Shown: piece after piece, positions 16,831 through 25,400 of the stretch
How the letters are laid out: every line of letters begins with the position of its first letter
Numbering within the stretch: position 1 is the stretch's first letter
Source of the DNA: JAFDVL01 sp043783625
Lineage (GTDB): Bacteria; Acidobacteriota; Blastocatellia; RBC074
Length of the DNA: 64,000 nucleotides
Direction: 5' to 3'
Assembly (NCBI GenBank): GCA_043783625.1
Contig: JAYVZE010000190.1
Span: 42,193-106,192, forward strand
Made by a program: the position numbers and the translations under genes
Notes under the pieces: generated by a model
Told to the model about the DNA's origin: nothing
The model's database searches: none
What the model saw: only the letters and a program-made list of their open reading frames with translations

Positions 16831-19800
16831 ATGAATAAAAAATTCTATTCTATTTTCTTTGCTTTGTTGCTGGTAACTTGCTCAGCACTCAGCAGTTTTG
16901 CGCAGTCCACAACTGCAAATATTTCCGGTCAGGTGATGGATGAACAACAAAAAGTCATCCCCAACGCGACCGTCAAGGCGCGTGAAATTGCCACGAATAC
17001 TTCCCGTACGATCACCAGTGACGGCGAAGGGCGTTTCCGCTTCCCTAACCTCAGCATTGGCAGCTATGAGCTGACTGTTGAGGCTTCAGGATTTGCCAAA
17101 CTCATTCGCTCTGGCATCACATTGCTGGTTAATCAGGACGCCGTGATTGATGTCACATTGAAAGTTTCCACTGTGAACGAAGTCATCACGATTTCGGAAA
17201 ACGCTTCGATTTTGAATACGACAAATTCCGAAGTGAGCACGCGCTTCGATGAAAAACGACTGTCAGAACTTCCGATTTCTACGAATCGAAATGTTTTCAA
17301 CGTAGTGCTTTCGGCTCCCGGTGTCAGCCAGCTTGGCAGCGGACAAACTGGCTTTGCCGCCGGAGTAAATTTTTCTTCTAACGGTGGACGCGTTCGTTCT
17401 AACAATTTCATCATTGACGGGCAGGACAGCAATGATCCCAGCGTTTCTGGTGGGCAACAAGCGCTTAATAATCCTGACTTAGTACAGGAGTTACGTTTGA
17501 TTACGAATCAGTTTGCGCCGGAATACGGGCGCAATTCCGGTTCAGTTGTCAGCGTCGTAACCAAAGCCGGAACCAATCAATATCACGGTTCGGCATTCTG
17601 GTTTCACAATGACAACCATCAAAATTCCTGCTCGAATACGGACAAAGCCGGTAAGCCGGGCGGATATTGCAATCCAGCCGCGACAAGAGAAGTATTAAAA
17701 GGTTCACCCTTCCGCCTTGAAAATCAAATCGGTGGATCATTCGGCGGACCGTTGATTTTGCCGCGTTTCGGTGAGGGCGGAAAATCAATTTACAACGGCA
17801 AAGATCGCACCTGGTTTTTTGCTTCCGTACAAAAATGGACGGATCGCCAGCTCGGTTCCGGTTCCACCCTGAATGGTGCGCCAACCGAAGCCGGACGACA
17901 GATTTTACAGGCCGCCGCAGGTACCCGCCCACAGGTTGCAGCGTTGCTCAAATTCCTTCCGGCAGCGCAAACCCCGATCAATAAAAATGCAGTCTTCACC
18001 ATTGGGACGCAAACCTATACAGTTCCGTTAGGCTCACTGACAGGTTCAACTTCGTTCAAGTACGACGATTGGCAATGGTCAACGCGCGTGGATCATCAGT
18101 TGAATGAAAATAATCGCTTCCACGCTCGTTATTTGTATGACAGCAGCGTCACCAGTGGTTCCGGTCAAGCGACCCCGTTTGGACTAACGACCAAATCGCC
18201 TGCGCGGACACAATCACTCCTCTTGAATTTGAATAGTGTAATCTCGCAACGACTGGTCAACGAAGTCCGCTTGTCCTATCAACGATTCGGATCAGTCACC
18301 ACTGCTTCGGATGCCACTTCGCAGGAAATTCCTTCCATCGAAATTTCCGAACTCGGCTTGACCGGATTCAATGCCGCAGCCAGCCGTACCGCGATTGGCT
18401 TGGCGGTCAACCTCCCGCAATTCCGTTACAACAACACGTATCAATTGCAAGACACGATTTCTTATTCCAACGGAAATCATTCGATGAAGTTCGGCGCGGA
18501 CATTCAACGACGCGATGTGAAAAGCTTCTTCCTGCCAACGATTCGCGGGCGTCTGGCCTATTCAACTTTGCAACGTTACGTCAATGACGTAGCCGATACC
18601 GCCACCATTAACAAAGCGTTGCCAGGTGGTTCGGAATTGCAGTATTACAAATTCAGCGATCTTTATTTCTTCGCCCAGGACGAATGGAAAATTCGCCCGA
18701 GGTTTTCCATCACGTATGGATTACGTTACGAATTGCCGAATAACTCGGTTGCCAATCTGGTTCCTTTCAACGACAAAATCCTTGCGGCAGCAGGTGGGAA
18801 TCCGGCATATAAATTCACGCCCGTTCCGAAGAGTGACAGAAATAACCTGCAACCACGCATCGGATTCAACTGGAAAATTAATGGACTTGGATTCCTTTCA
18901 GGTCAGGATAAAACAGTTCTGCGCGGTGGATATGCCCGCACCAACGATTCATCTTTTATCAATTTAAATTTGAACGTTGCCAGCGCGTTCCCTTTTGTGG
19001 GAGCGATTACCCTGCCGGGAACGACGCAAGCAGATAACACAAACGGTGTCAGCAGTGCGTACACCAGACTGGCGGCAGCCACGATTTCAGGCGACCCGAA
19101 TCAATTCACGCGAACGATTGTCGGCAGCGATTTCAAAGCTCCGAACTACGATCAATTCAGCCTTGAGCTGTCGCGTGAATTGAGCAAAGACCTCTCGATC
19201 AAAGCTGGATATGTCGGCACGCGTGGAACTGCTCTGTTCCAAACGTTGGACGGAAATCCACGTAAAATCGGATGTTCACCAACCGCGACGGATAACTGTC
19301 GCGTAGACCCGACCCGTGGCGTCATTCGCCTTCGTGCCAACTCTGCTTCATCAACGTATCACTCGCTGCAAGTGAGTATGGACAAACGCTTGAGCAAAGG
19401 CTTCACGGCGGGCGTTCATTACACCTGGAGTTCGTTTATTGATACGGCTTCAGAAGTCTTCAATCCTTCTAGCGGTGAAGTCGCCGTTTCGCAGGACTCA
19501 TTCAATATCCGCAATGATCGTGGACGTTCCGCGTATGATCGCCCGCATCGTTTCACCGGAAACGTCGTGTACGAATTGCCAATTATGCGTGAGCAAAAAG
19601 GCGCACTCGGACGCGTCATCGGTGGCTGGCAGATTAATTCGTTCTTCACCTTGCAAAGCGGTGCGCCGTTCACACCGTTGAATGGTTCTGATCCGGCTGG
19701 TGCGTTGAGTGGGATTGACGGATTAGTCGGTAACGCGATTCGACCAAACCTGAACACAACCATTGATGTTTCTTCAATGAATGTTATTGATTTGTTGGCG

Positions 19801-20091
19801 GCAGGAGGGCGTTCACTGTTCACGACGATTACTGCCGCGCAACGAACAGGCAATGCCGGACGTAACATTTTGCGGGCTGACGGCATCGGCGATGTCGGGT
19901 TCGGACTTTTGAAGCATATCCGCGTTAGTGAAGGCAATCAATTGCAGTTCCGTGCAGATATGTTCAATGCCACCAATACACGTAATTTCGGGATTCCCGA
20001 AGGGCGCGTGAACTCCGCTAACTTCCTCAATCAATGGGGAACGGACGGAGGCAAACGCCGCATTATTTTGGGGTTACGATATACGTTCTAA
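16831..20091 (+). CDS. TonB-dependent receptor with carboxypeptidase-regulatory N-terminal domain
   Basis: ATG 16831 is chosen because TGGAGG lies just upstream and a signal peptide follows (MNKKFYSIFFALLLVTCSAL), giving 1086 residues. The upstream in-frame alternative at 16753 lacks both. Residues about 29-110 form a carboxypeptidase-regulatory/CNA-B-like domain (ISGQVMDEQQKVIPNATVKA). The plug follows with NNFIIDGQDSNDPSVSGGQQ and VQELRLITNQFAPEYGRNSG, then a large barrel ending LGLRYTF with the terminal aromatic residue. It belongs to the Oar-like receptors expanded in Acidobacteriota, thought to import sugars, peptides or siderophores. Substrate unknown. A palindrome and a terminator follow it. 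Confidence 0.92.
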   Translation: MNKKFYSIFFALLLVTCSALSSFAQSTTANISGQVMDEQQKVIPNATVKAREIATNTSRTITSDGEGRFRFPNLSIGSYELTVEASGFAKLIRSGITLLVNQDAVIDVTLKVSTVNEVITISENASILNTTNSEVSTRFDEKRLSELPISTNRNVFNVVLSAPGVSQLGSGQTGFAAGVNFSSNGGRVRSNNFIIDGQDSNDPSVSGGQQALNNPDLVQELRLITNQFAPEYGRNSGSVVSVVTKAGTNQYHGSAFWFHNDNHQNSCSNTDKAGKPGGYCNPAATREVLKGSPFRLENQIGGSFGGPLILPRFGEGGKSIYNGKDRTWFFASVQKWTDRQLGSGSTLNGAPTEAGRQILQAAAGTRPQVAALLKFLPAAQTPINKNAVFTIGTQTYTVPLGSLTGSTSFKYDDWQWSTRVDHQLNENNRFHARYLYDSSVTSGSGQATPFGLTTKSPARTQSLLLNLNSVISQRLVNEVRLSYQRFGSVTTASDATSQEIPSIEISELGLTGFNAAASRTAIGLAVNLPQFRYNNTYQLQDTISYSNGNHSMKFGADIQRRDVKSFFLPTIRGRLAYSTLQRYVNDVADTATINKALPGGSELQYYKFSDLYFFAQDEWKIRPRFSITYGLRYELPNNSVANLVPFNDKILAAAGGNPAYKFTPVPKSDRNNLQPRIGFNWKINGLGFLSGQDKTVLRGGYARTNDSSFINLNLNVASAFPFVGAITLPGTTQADNTNGVSSAYTRLAAATISGDPNQFTRTIVGSDFKAPNYDQFSLELSRELSKDLSIKAGYVGTRGTALFQTLDGNPRKIGCSPTATDNCRVDPTRGVIRLRANSASSTYHSLQVSMDKRLSKGFTAGVHYTWSSFIDTASEVFNPSSGEVAVSQDSFNIRNDRGRSAYDRPHRFTGNVVYELPIMREQKGALGRVIGGWQINSFFTLQSGAPFTPLNGSDPAGALSGIDGLVGNAIRPNLNTTIDVSSMNVIDLLAAGGRSLFTTITAAQRTGNAGRNILRADGIGDVGFGLLKHIRVSEGNQLQFRADMFNATNTRNFGIPEGRVNSANFLNQWGTDGGKRRIILGLRYTF

Positions 20092-20098
20092 CGAGTAA

Positions 20099-20148
20099 TG
20101 CAGAAGCCCGCACGAAGTAGGCGCCCTTACTGCGTGCGGGCTTCTGCA
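20099..20148. repeat. GCAGAAGCCCGCACG palindrome, copy 1
   Basis: Perfect 16-base arms TGCAGAAGCCCGCACG (20099-20114) and CGTGCGGGCTTCTGCA (20133-20148) flank a short loop. The same arm sequence recurs at 38269-38370 and 59151-59221, there in a longer 25-base form. It starts 7 bases after the receptor stop codon. Confidence 0.85.
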
Positions 20149-20157
20149 ACCTGATTC

Positions 20158-20196
20158 AGAAAAAAGGCGAGAGTCATTGGCTCTCGCCTTTTTTTC
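20158..20196. terminator. Rho-independent terminator, possibly bidirectional
   Basis: A perfect 9-bp stem AGGCGAGAG (20165-20173) and CTCTCGCCT (20181-20189) with a 7-base loop is followed by a run of T and preceded by a run of A. It can therefore end transcripts in either direction. It lies after the TonB receptor and just before the YihY gene on the same strand. Confidence 0.88.
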
Positions 20197-20214
20197 TGTT
20201 TGAATATAGTCCGC

Positions 20215-21078
20215 ATGGCTAACACGATTCCAACTCCGCCCAGAAAATATAAAACCGTCATCGTCGAAGTGTGGGATGAATGCTTTAAAGACGATGTGTT
20301 TGGGCATTCAGCGCAGCTTGCGTATTATTTTTTGTTTGCGCTTTTTCCGATGCTGATTTTTTTGACGGCACTGGTTGGCTACTTGCCCGTCCCGCATTCA
20401 TTGGAAAGTTTAATTGATTATTTGTCAGAAGTTCTCCCTCCAGCGGCAACCGTATTACTCAGGACAACCGTCAAAGAAATCACTTCCAAGCCGCGCGGCG
20501 GATTATTAAGTTTTGGTTTGGCAGCGACCATCTGGGCGGCTTCTTCAGGGATTCATGCGTTGAATAATTCCTTGAATGTTGCCTACGGAGTCAAAGCGAC
20601 ACGACCGTGGTGGCGCGAAAGAATTCTCGCGCTTTCGCTGACGTTCGGGATTTCGATGTTTGTCATCTGCTCGCTCGGATTAATCTTTATCAGTGATTCA
20701 ACGGGGACGCGGCTCGCCAATTATTTCAAATTCAGTCAGGGGCTTCGTTCATTTTTTTCATTGCTGCATTTTCCGTTTCTGATTGTCTCGGTCTGGTTTG
20801 GATTGGAAACGATTTATTTCATTGCTCCGAACCTGAAACGGAAGTGGAAATGGTTCACGCCAGGCGCAATTTTTGCCCTCGTGACGTGGCTGCTGATTTC
20901 GTTTTTATTTAAATATTACGTGGTTAGAATTTCCAATTACACACTGACCTACGGCTCACTGGGAAGCGTGATTGTGCTGATGTTATGGTTGTATTTTACA
21001 AGTATGGCGATTCTGGTTGGCGGAGAAATTAACGGCGTCGTCGAGCAACGAAGCAGAGAAAAATCTAACGCAAGATAA
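20215..21078 (+). CDS. YihY/virulence factor BrkB family membrane protein
   Basis: ATG 20215 gives 287 residues; an upstream TTG at 20200 lies close to the terminator and is less likely. The family pattern is clear: HSAQLAYYFLFALFPMLIFLTAL, then LAATIWAASSGIHALNNSLN, a basic RPWWRERILAL loop and YFIAPNLKRKWKWFTPGAIF before the last helices and LMLWLYFTSMAILVGGEIN. About six inner-membrane helices are expected. The family was once called ribonuclease BN in error; its true role is unresolved, with transport or envelope functions suggested. Confidence 0.92.
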   Translation: MANTIPTPPRKYKTVIVEVWDECFKDDVFGHSAQLAYYFLFALFPMLIFLTALVGYLPVPHSLESLIDYLSEVLPPAATVLLRTTVKEITSKPRGGLLSFGLAATIWAASSGIHALNNSLNVAYGVKATRPWWRERILALSLTFGISMFVICSLGLIFISDSTGTRLANYFKFSQGLRSFFSLLHFPFLIVSVWFGLETIYFIAPNLKRKWKWFTPGAIFALVTWLLISFLFKYYVVRISNYTLTYGSLGSVIVLMLWLYFTSMAILVGGEINGVVEQRSREKSNAR

Positions 21079-21116
21079 GGTAAAGATTTGTACCAAGGAG
21101 CAATGCCATCTCTGAC

Positions 21117-21265
21117 TGGAACGCAAGCGTCTCGCTTGCCGTTTGCCAGCGGAGCGACGCAAACGCAGTGGCGAGCGAGTTAGCTGTCAATCACGCGACC
21201 TTCTCGCTACGAGTACGCGAGCGGCGTTTCACGCGCTCGCGGGGCAAGCGAGACGCTCGCGCTCC
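21117..21265. repeat. 150-bp MITE/BIME-like element, copy A
   Basis: The element starts TGGAACGCAAGCGTCTCGCT and ends GCAAGCGAGACGCTCGCGCTCCA read in pieces; the ends are inverted copies. Each end holds an inner palindrome GCAAGCG-TCT-CGCTTGC. Read on the minus strand it aligns with the element at 25251-25400, sharing the block CGCGAGCGCGTGAAACGCCG. It sits between two convergent stops at 21078 and 21290. Confidence 0.85.
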
Positions 21266-21289
21266 AGTCGTGCATCAATCGTCGCTTTA

Positions 21290-22450
21290 TTATTTTGCAA
21301 AATAATCTCGCATTATAATTACACCTTCACGAAATGCTTCTGGCTTCACAATTAAACTCACCACCAAAAATCCTTCGCTCTCAAAATCAAAAAAATACCC
21401 CGGATGAACCAAAACATTTTGAGTTTCCAGAAGCTTCAGAATAATTTCTTCTTCGGATTCAATTCTTGGAATTTCAATGACGGCGCACCATCCGCCTTCA
21501 GCTTGTAAAACCCGGCAATTCGATTCAGAAAACGTTTCCTGCAAGTACTGTAAATTTTCTTCAACCCGTAATTTGATCGGCTCCTGAATTGCTGTTCGTG
21601 ACGCCAACCACGCCGGAGCTGCAACCTGGACGGGCGTATTCACCGAAAGATATGTATCCGCAATCAACTCTAATTTTGCCTGTGCTTCTGTTTGTAAATG
21701 GTTCGCGCCAAAGACCGCAATCCAGCCTAATTTCATCTGCGGCAGTGCCAACATTTTCGACAATCCGTTCATCACAAATGTCAGTGCCGGAGCTTCAGCG
21801 AAATTCAAATTTGGCGGCTGATTATTTTGCAATGAATAATCAAAAAATACTTCATCAGCCATGATCGCAATGTCTCTCGCTGCGCAGATTGATTGCAATT
21901 TTTTCCACTCATCCACTTTCAAATACGACCCCGTAGGATTATTTGGATTGACGACAACGACGGCTCGCGTCTTCGGGGTAATGGAATCTTCGAGGCTTTC
22001 AAAATCTAATTTCCAACCATAAGAATGCGCGTAATCCAATTGATACGGCTTCATTTCTACGCCTTCCATCATCGCTAAAAATTCAAACAAAGGATAGCTC
22101 GGTTGCGGAATCAGGACTTCGTCATTTTGGTCGCAGAGCAATTTGAACAGCCACGAATAGGCTTCGCTGGTGGAGGCGGTGAGAAAAATTTGTGCAGGAG
22201 AAATTTGCTGCGTGCGAGCCTCAAGATAGTACTGCGCAACAGCTTCGCGGGTACGCGGAAGTCCACGCGGATCAGCTTTGTAAATCAGGGATTCGTGATT
22301 GACTTCAAATGGCAGAGCAAGAGTAAATCCGGCGTTAGTGGGATTCGTTTCTGTCAGATCAATCAGCGGAACGCATGCACGCTTTTTTTGTTCAATTAAT
22401 TTCGTGAGCTGATTAGTTTCCAGCGTCCATTTGAAACGGGATGAGAACAT
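21290..22450 (-). CDS. Pyridoxal-phosphate-dependent aminotransferase, class I/II
   Basis: A 386-residue aminotransferase of fold type I. Seen are LTETNPTNAGF near the N-terminus, GLPRTREAVAQYYLE, PSYPLFEFLAMMEGV, VVVNPNNPTGSYL that contacts the cofactor, IMADEVFFDY and the lysine-bearing NGLSKMLALPQMKLGW. The last arginine region is GFLVVSLIVKPEAFREG. These enzymes move an amino group between an amino acid and a 2-oxo acid; the preferred substrate is not readable. It is a single gene, separated by an inverted repeat from lepA upstream. Confidence 0.88.
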   Translation of the reverse strand: MFSSRFKWTLETNQLTKLIEQKKRACVPLIDLTETNPTNAGFTLALPFEVNHESLIYKADPRGLPRTREAVAQYYLEARTQQISPAQIFLTASTSEAYSWLFKLLCDQNDEVLIPQPSYPLFEFLAMMEGVEMKPYQLDYAHSYGWKLDFESLEDSITPKTRAVVVVNPNNPTGSYLKVDEWKKLQSICAARDIAIMADEVFFDYSLQNNQPPNLNFAEAPALTFVMNGLSKMLALPQMKLGWIAVFGANHLQTEAQAKLELIADTYLSVNTPVQVAAPAWLASRTAIQEPIKLRVEENLQYLQETFSESNCRVLQAEGGWCAVIEIPRIESEEEIILKLLETQNVLVHPGYFFDFESEGFLVVSLIVKPEAFREGVIIMRDYFAK

Positions 22451-22461
22451 AAGGAATCAGA

Positions 22462-22588
22462 GTAGACGGAAGACAGTAGGCGGTAGGCGAAAACAAGGTT
22501 GCAGTAAGCCTATGAATTTTTTGCTTATGCGAGCAGGCATCACCTCAGCTATTGATGTAGAACTACCGTCTACTGTCTTCCGTCTACT
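22462..22588. repeat. Inverted repeat with GTAGACGGAAGACAGTAG arms
   Basis: Arms GTAGACGGAAGACAGTAG (from 22462) and CTACTGTCTTCCGTCTAC (ending 22588) are perfect 18-base complements, extended by GGTAG/CTACC-like sequence inside. It fills the lepA 3' end to aminotransferase gap and ends 17 bases from the lepA stop. Confidence 0.8.
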
Positions 22589-22604
22589 TCCTACTTTCAC
22601 ATTC

Positions 22605-24395
22605 TCACACTTTCAGTACCGCCAAAAATGCTTCCTGCGGGATTTCAACTTTACCAACGCGCTTCATTCTCTTCTTGCCTTCTTTTTGCTTCTCCAACAA
22701 TTTTCGTTTCCGCGAAATGTCTCCGCCGTAACATTTTGCCAGCACATTTTTCCCCATCGCTTTGATGGTTTCACGCGCAATCACGTGATTGCCGATAGCC
22801 GCTTGAATAGGCACTTCAAACATCTGTCGCGGGATCAACGTGCGCATTTTTTCGACTAACGCACGACCTTTCGCGTAGGCAAAATCTTTGTGGACGATCA
22901 AGGACAAAGCGTCTACGGATTCGCCCGCGACGAGCACATCCAGCTTCACTAAACTCGCTTCACTGTATCCTTCCAAATGATAATCGAGCGAGGCATAGCC
23001 TTTCGAAATGGACTTCAAGCGATCATAAAAATCCATGACGATTTCGTTGAGCGGGACGTTGTACGTCAACAACAAACGCGTCGGCGTAATATACTCAAAG
23101 CCTTTTTGGATGCCGCGTTTTTCATCCAGCAACGTCAGAATATTTCCGACGAATTCTTCACTCGTCATAATCATCGCTTTGATGATCGGCTCTTCAATTT
23201 TTGAAATAGAGCCGGGATCAGGCAATTTCGAGGGATTGTCAATTTCGATGACCTCGCCTTTCGTCGTCGTCACGCGGTAACGAACGCTGGGAGCCGTGGT
23301 AATCAGCTCAATATTAAATTCACGCTCCAACCGTTCCTGCACAATTTCCATGTGCAACAACCCTAAAAATCCGCAGCGAAACCCAAAGCCGAGCGCGAGC
23401 GAAACTTCCGGTTCATAAAAAAACGACGAATCATTCAAGCGAAGCTTGGCGAGTGCATCGCGTAATTCTTCATACGCGTGAGAATCGGTTGGATAGAGTC
23501 CCGCAAACACCATCGGCTTAATTTCCTGAAAGCCTGGAAACGGCTCCGCCGTCGGACGCGAAGCTTCTGTCACGGTATCGCCAATGCTGACATCCGCGAC
23601 GGTTTTAATATTCGCCACAAAAAATCCGACTTCGCCAGCGACTAATTTATCAATCGGACGCGGCTTAGGCGTTAGTACTCCGATGTCATCTATGTTGTGT
23701 TCGGTTCCCTGTTCCCACAAACGAATGCGCATCCCGCGCTTCAGTTCACCGTCAATCATTCGCACCATCACGATGACGCCGCGATAGGAATCAAACCACG
23801 AATCAAAGATCAACGCTTTCAGTGGATAGTCAGGCATTCCTGCCGGTTCAGGAACATCGCGCACAATGGCCTCGAGAATGTCATCAATACCGATTCCATT
23901 TTTCGCGGAAGCCAGCACTGCGTTATGCGTATTCAGTCCGACGAGCGATTCGATTTGCTCCATCACGCGTTCAGGTTCCGCACCGGGCAAATCAATTTTG
24001 TTAATGACAGGAATAATTTCGAGATTGTTATCAATCGCCAAATAGGTATTGGCGAGGGTTTGCGCTTCAACTCCCTGCGAAGCGTCTACGACCAGCAATG
24101 CGCCTTCACAAGCGGAAAGCGAACGCGAAACTTCATACGAAAAATCTACGTGACCGGGCGTATCAATCAAATTTAAAACGTAGTCCTGACCATCTTTCGC
24201 TTTGTAATTCAAGCGTACGGCGTGGGCTTTGATGGTAATGCCGCGTTCACGTTCGAGATCCATCGCGTCCAAAACCTGTTCCGACATTTCACGGGATTCG
24301 AGCGCACCCGTAGCTTCGAGCAACCGATCCGACAGAGTAGTTTTCCCGTGGTCAATGTGGGCGATGATTGAAAAATTACGAATAAAATTAGGCAT
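22605..24395 (-). CDS. lepA: Elongation factor 4 (LepA), translational GTPase
   Basis: A 596-residue protein of the expected family length. The GTPase motifs are IIAHIDHGKTTLSDRL (G1), the switch region RERGITIKA, DTPGHVDF (G3), NKIDLPGAEP (G4) and a G5 segment ASAKNGIGIDDI. The LepA-specific C-terminus ends in GDISRKRKLLEKQKEGKKRM with many lysines that contact the ribosome. EF4 acts on ribosomes during initiation and stress, back-translocation having been shown in vitro. The gene ends in TGA, showing that TGA is an ordinary stop in this genome. Confidence 0.97.
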   Translation of the reverse strand: MPNFIRNFSIIAHIDHGKTTLSDRLLEATGALESREMSEQVLDAMDLERERGITIKAHAVRLNYKAKDGQDYVLNLIDTPGHVDFSYEVSRSLSACEGALLVVDASQGVEAQTLANTYLAIDNNLEIIPVINKIDLPGAEPERVMEQIESLVGLNTHNAVLASAKNGIGIDDILEAIVRDVPEPAGMPDYPLKALIFDSWFDSYRGVIVMVRMIDGELKRGMRIRLWEQGTEHNIDDIGVLTPKPRPIDKLVAGEVGFFVANIKTVADVSIGDTVTEASRPTAEPFPGFQEIKPMVFAGLYPTDSHAYEELRDALAKLRLNDSSFFYEPEVSLALGFGFRCGFLGLLHMEIVQERLEREFNIELITTAPSVRYRVTTTKGEVIEIDNPSKLPDPGSISKIEEPIIKAMIMTSEEFVGNILTLLDEKRGIQKGFEYITPTRLLLTYNVPLNEIVMDFYDRLKSISKGYASLDYHLEGYSEASLVKLDVLVAGESVDALSLIVHKDFAYAKGRALVEKMRTLIPRQMFEVPIQAAIGNHVIARETIKAMGKNVLAKCYGGDISRKRKLLEKQKEGKKRMKRVGKVEIPQEAFLAVLKV

Positions 24396-24495
24396 AAAAC
24401 AAATTCACACAGTCAGCTTTGGAGCGAGAATAGTAAACCGATAGGATACTCTTTACAGGCGGGATTTTCAATCATGGACTTTGAGGTGTAAGAGT

Positions 24496-25218
24496 TTAGC
24501 GCAGAGCCTGATAAACCGTGATGGCTTCGGCAATAGCCAAACCAATTTCGGAATAACTATCCGCATTTGGATGATACCCGTCGGCAGAAAACTTTTCCGG
24601 CTGCGGATTGAAAGCTAACGGGACGTGAATCACGCCGTTCATCCGCTGAATAATCTGACGCGCCACGACATCGAAAGTTTCGCCGCGCATCCCGAAAGCA
24701 AGCTGCAAAATTTTCGGCAGCAATGGAAATCGTCCGAACGGCGGAACACCTACCATGACAATCGTAGCTCGTGGAGAATGCGCACGCAGGCTCATGAATA
24801 AATTTGTTAAGTGAGCAGCCCAACGCCCCGTACGGCTGAGCGAAGTCACGTCATTGACACCAACAGAAACGACAAAAACATCAACTTGATTTTTGCTGAG
24901 AAGCGGAACCATCTCCTTCAAAACACTGAAAGAAGTCGCGCCAATTTTCCCGACTGTTTGCCACGAAATTTCCGCCTCCAAAATTCGCGCCAAATGTTTT
25001 GCCGTCGCGCCAGCCAGCGCATTGTCGGCACGTCCTGCGCCAACTCCGGCAACAATCGAATCACCAATTCCAACCAGAGAAATTCTTTTCCCTTTTCCGA
25101 CCAAACCAAAAGTGTCACCAGTTGCCGCACCGAAGCGAGGAGCCGTTCGCTTGAGAATAAGCCCTTGCGGAATGCCAAGCGGCAGAAGGCTCCAGAATAA
25201 AATTCTTTTTATCATCAA
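24496..25218 (-). CDS. SGNH/GDSL family hydrolase
   Basis: A 240-residue SGNH hydrolase. Block I is VGIGDSIVAGVGAG with the catalytic serine. The block II glycine is near TVGKIGATSFSVLKEM, block III is VVSVGVNDVTSLSR with the asparagine, and block V is FSADGYHPNADSY with the aspartate-histidine pair. These enzymes hydrolyse ester bonds in lipids or sugar acetates. The N-terminus has a short hydrophobic start (MIKRILFWSLLPLGIPQG) that could be a membrane anchor or weak signal. Confidence 0.88.
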   Translation of the reverse strand: MMIKRILFWSLLPLGIPQGLILKRTAPRFGAATGDTFGLVGKGKRISLVGIGDSIVAGVGAGRADNALAGATAKHLARILEAEISWQTVGKIGATSFSVLKEMVPLLSKNQVDVFVVSVGVNDVTSLSRTGRWAAHLTNLFMSLRAHSPRATIVMVGVPPFGRFPLLPKILQLAFGMRGETFDVVARQIIQRMNGVIHVPLAFNPQPEKFSADGYHPNADSYSEIGLAIAEAITVYQALR

Positions 25219-25250
25219 TCCTCAATTCAGGCATTGGAGCGCAAACACGA

Positions 25251-25400
25251 TTGGAGCGCAAGCATCTTGCTTGCACCGCGAGCGCGTGAAACGCCGCTCG
25301 CTGACGTGGCGAGATGTTCACTTTTACTTTAGTTTATTAGCTCGCCACGATGTTTGCATCGCTGCGCTCGCAAACAGCAAGCAAGATGCTTGCGCACCAA
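25251..25400. repeat. 150-bp MITE/BIME-like element, copy B
   Basis: The element runs from TTGGAGCGCAAGCATCTTGC to GCAAGATGCTTGCGCACCAA, with complementary ends. Each end holds the palindrome GCAAGCA-TCT-TGCTTGC. It shares the internal block CGCGAGCGCGTGAAACGCCG with copy A (21117-21265), which lies in the opposite orientation. It directly abuts the stop codon of the downstream hydrolase at 25401. A half copy of the foot (TTGGAGCGCAAACACGA) precedes it at about 25234. Confidence 0.85.
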
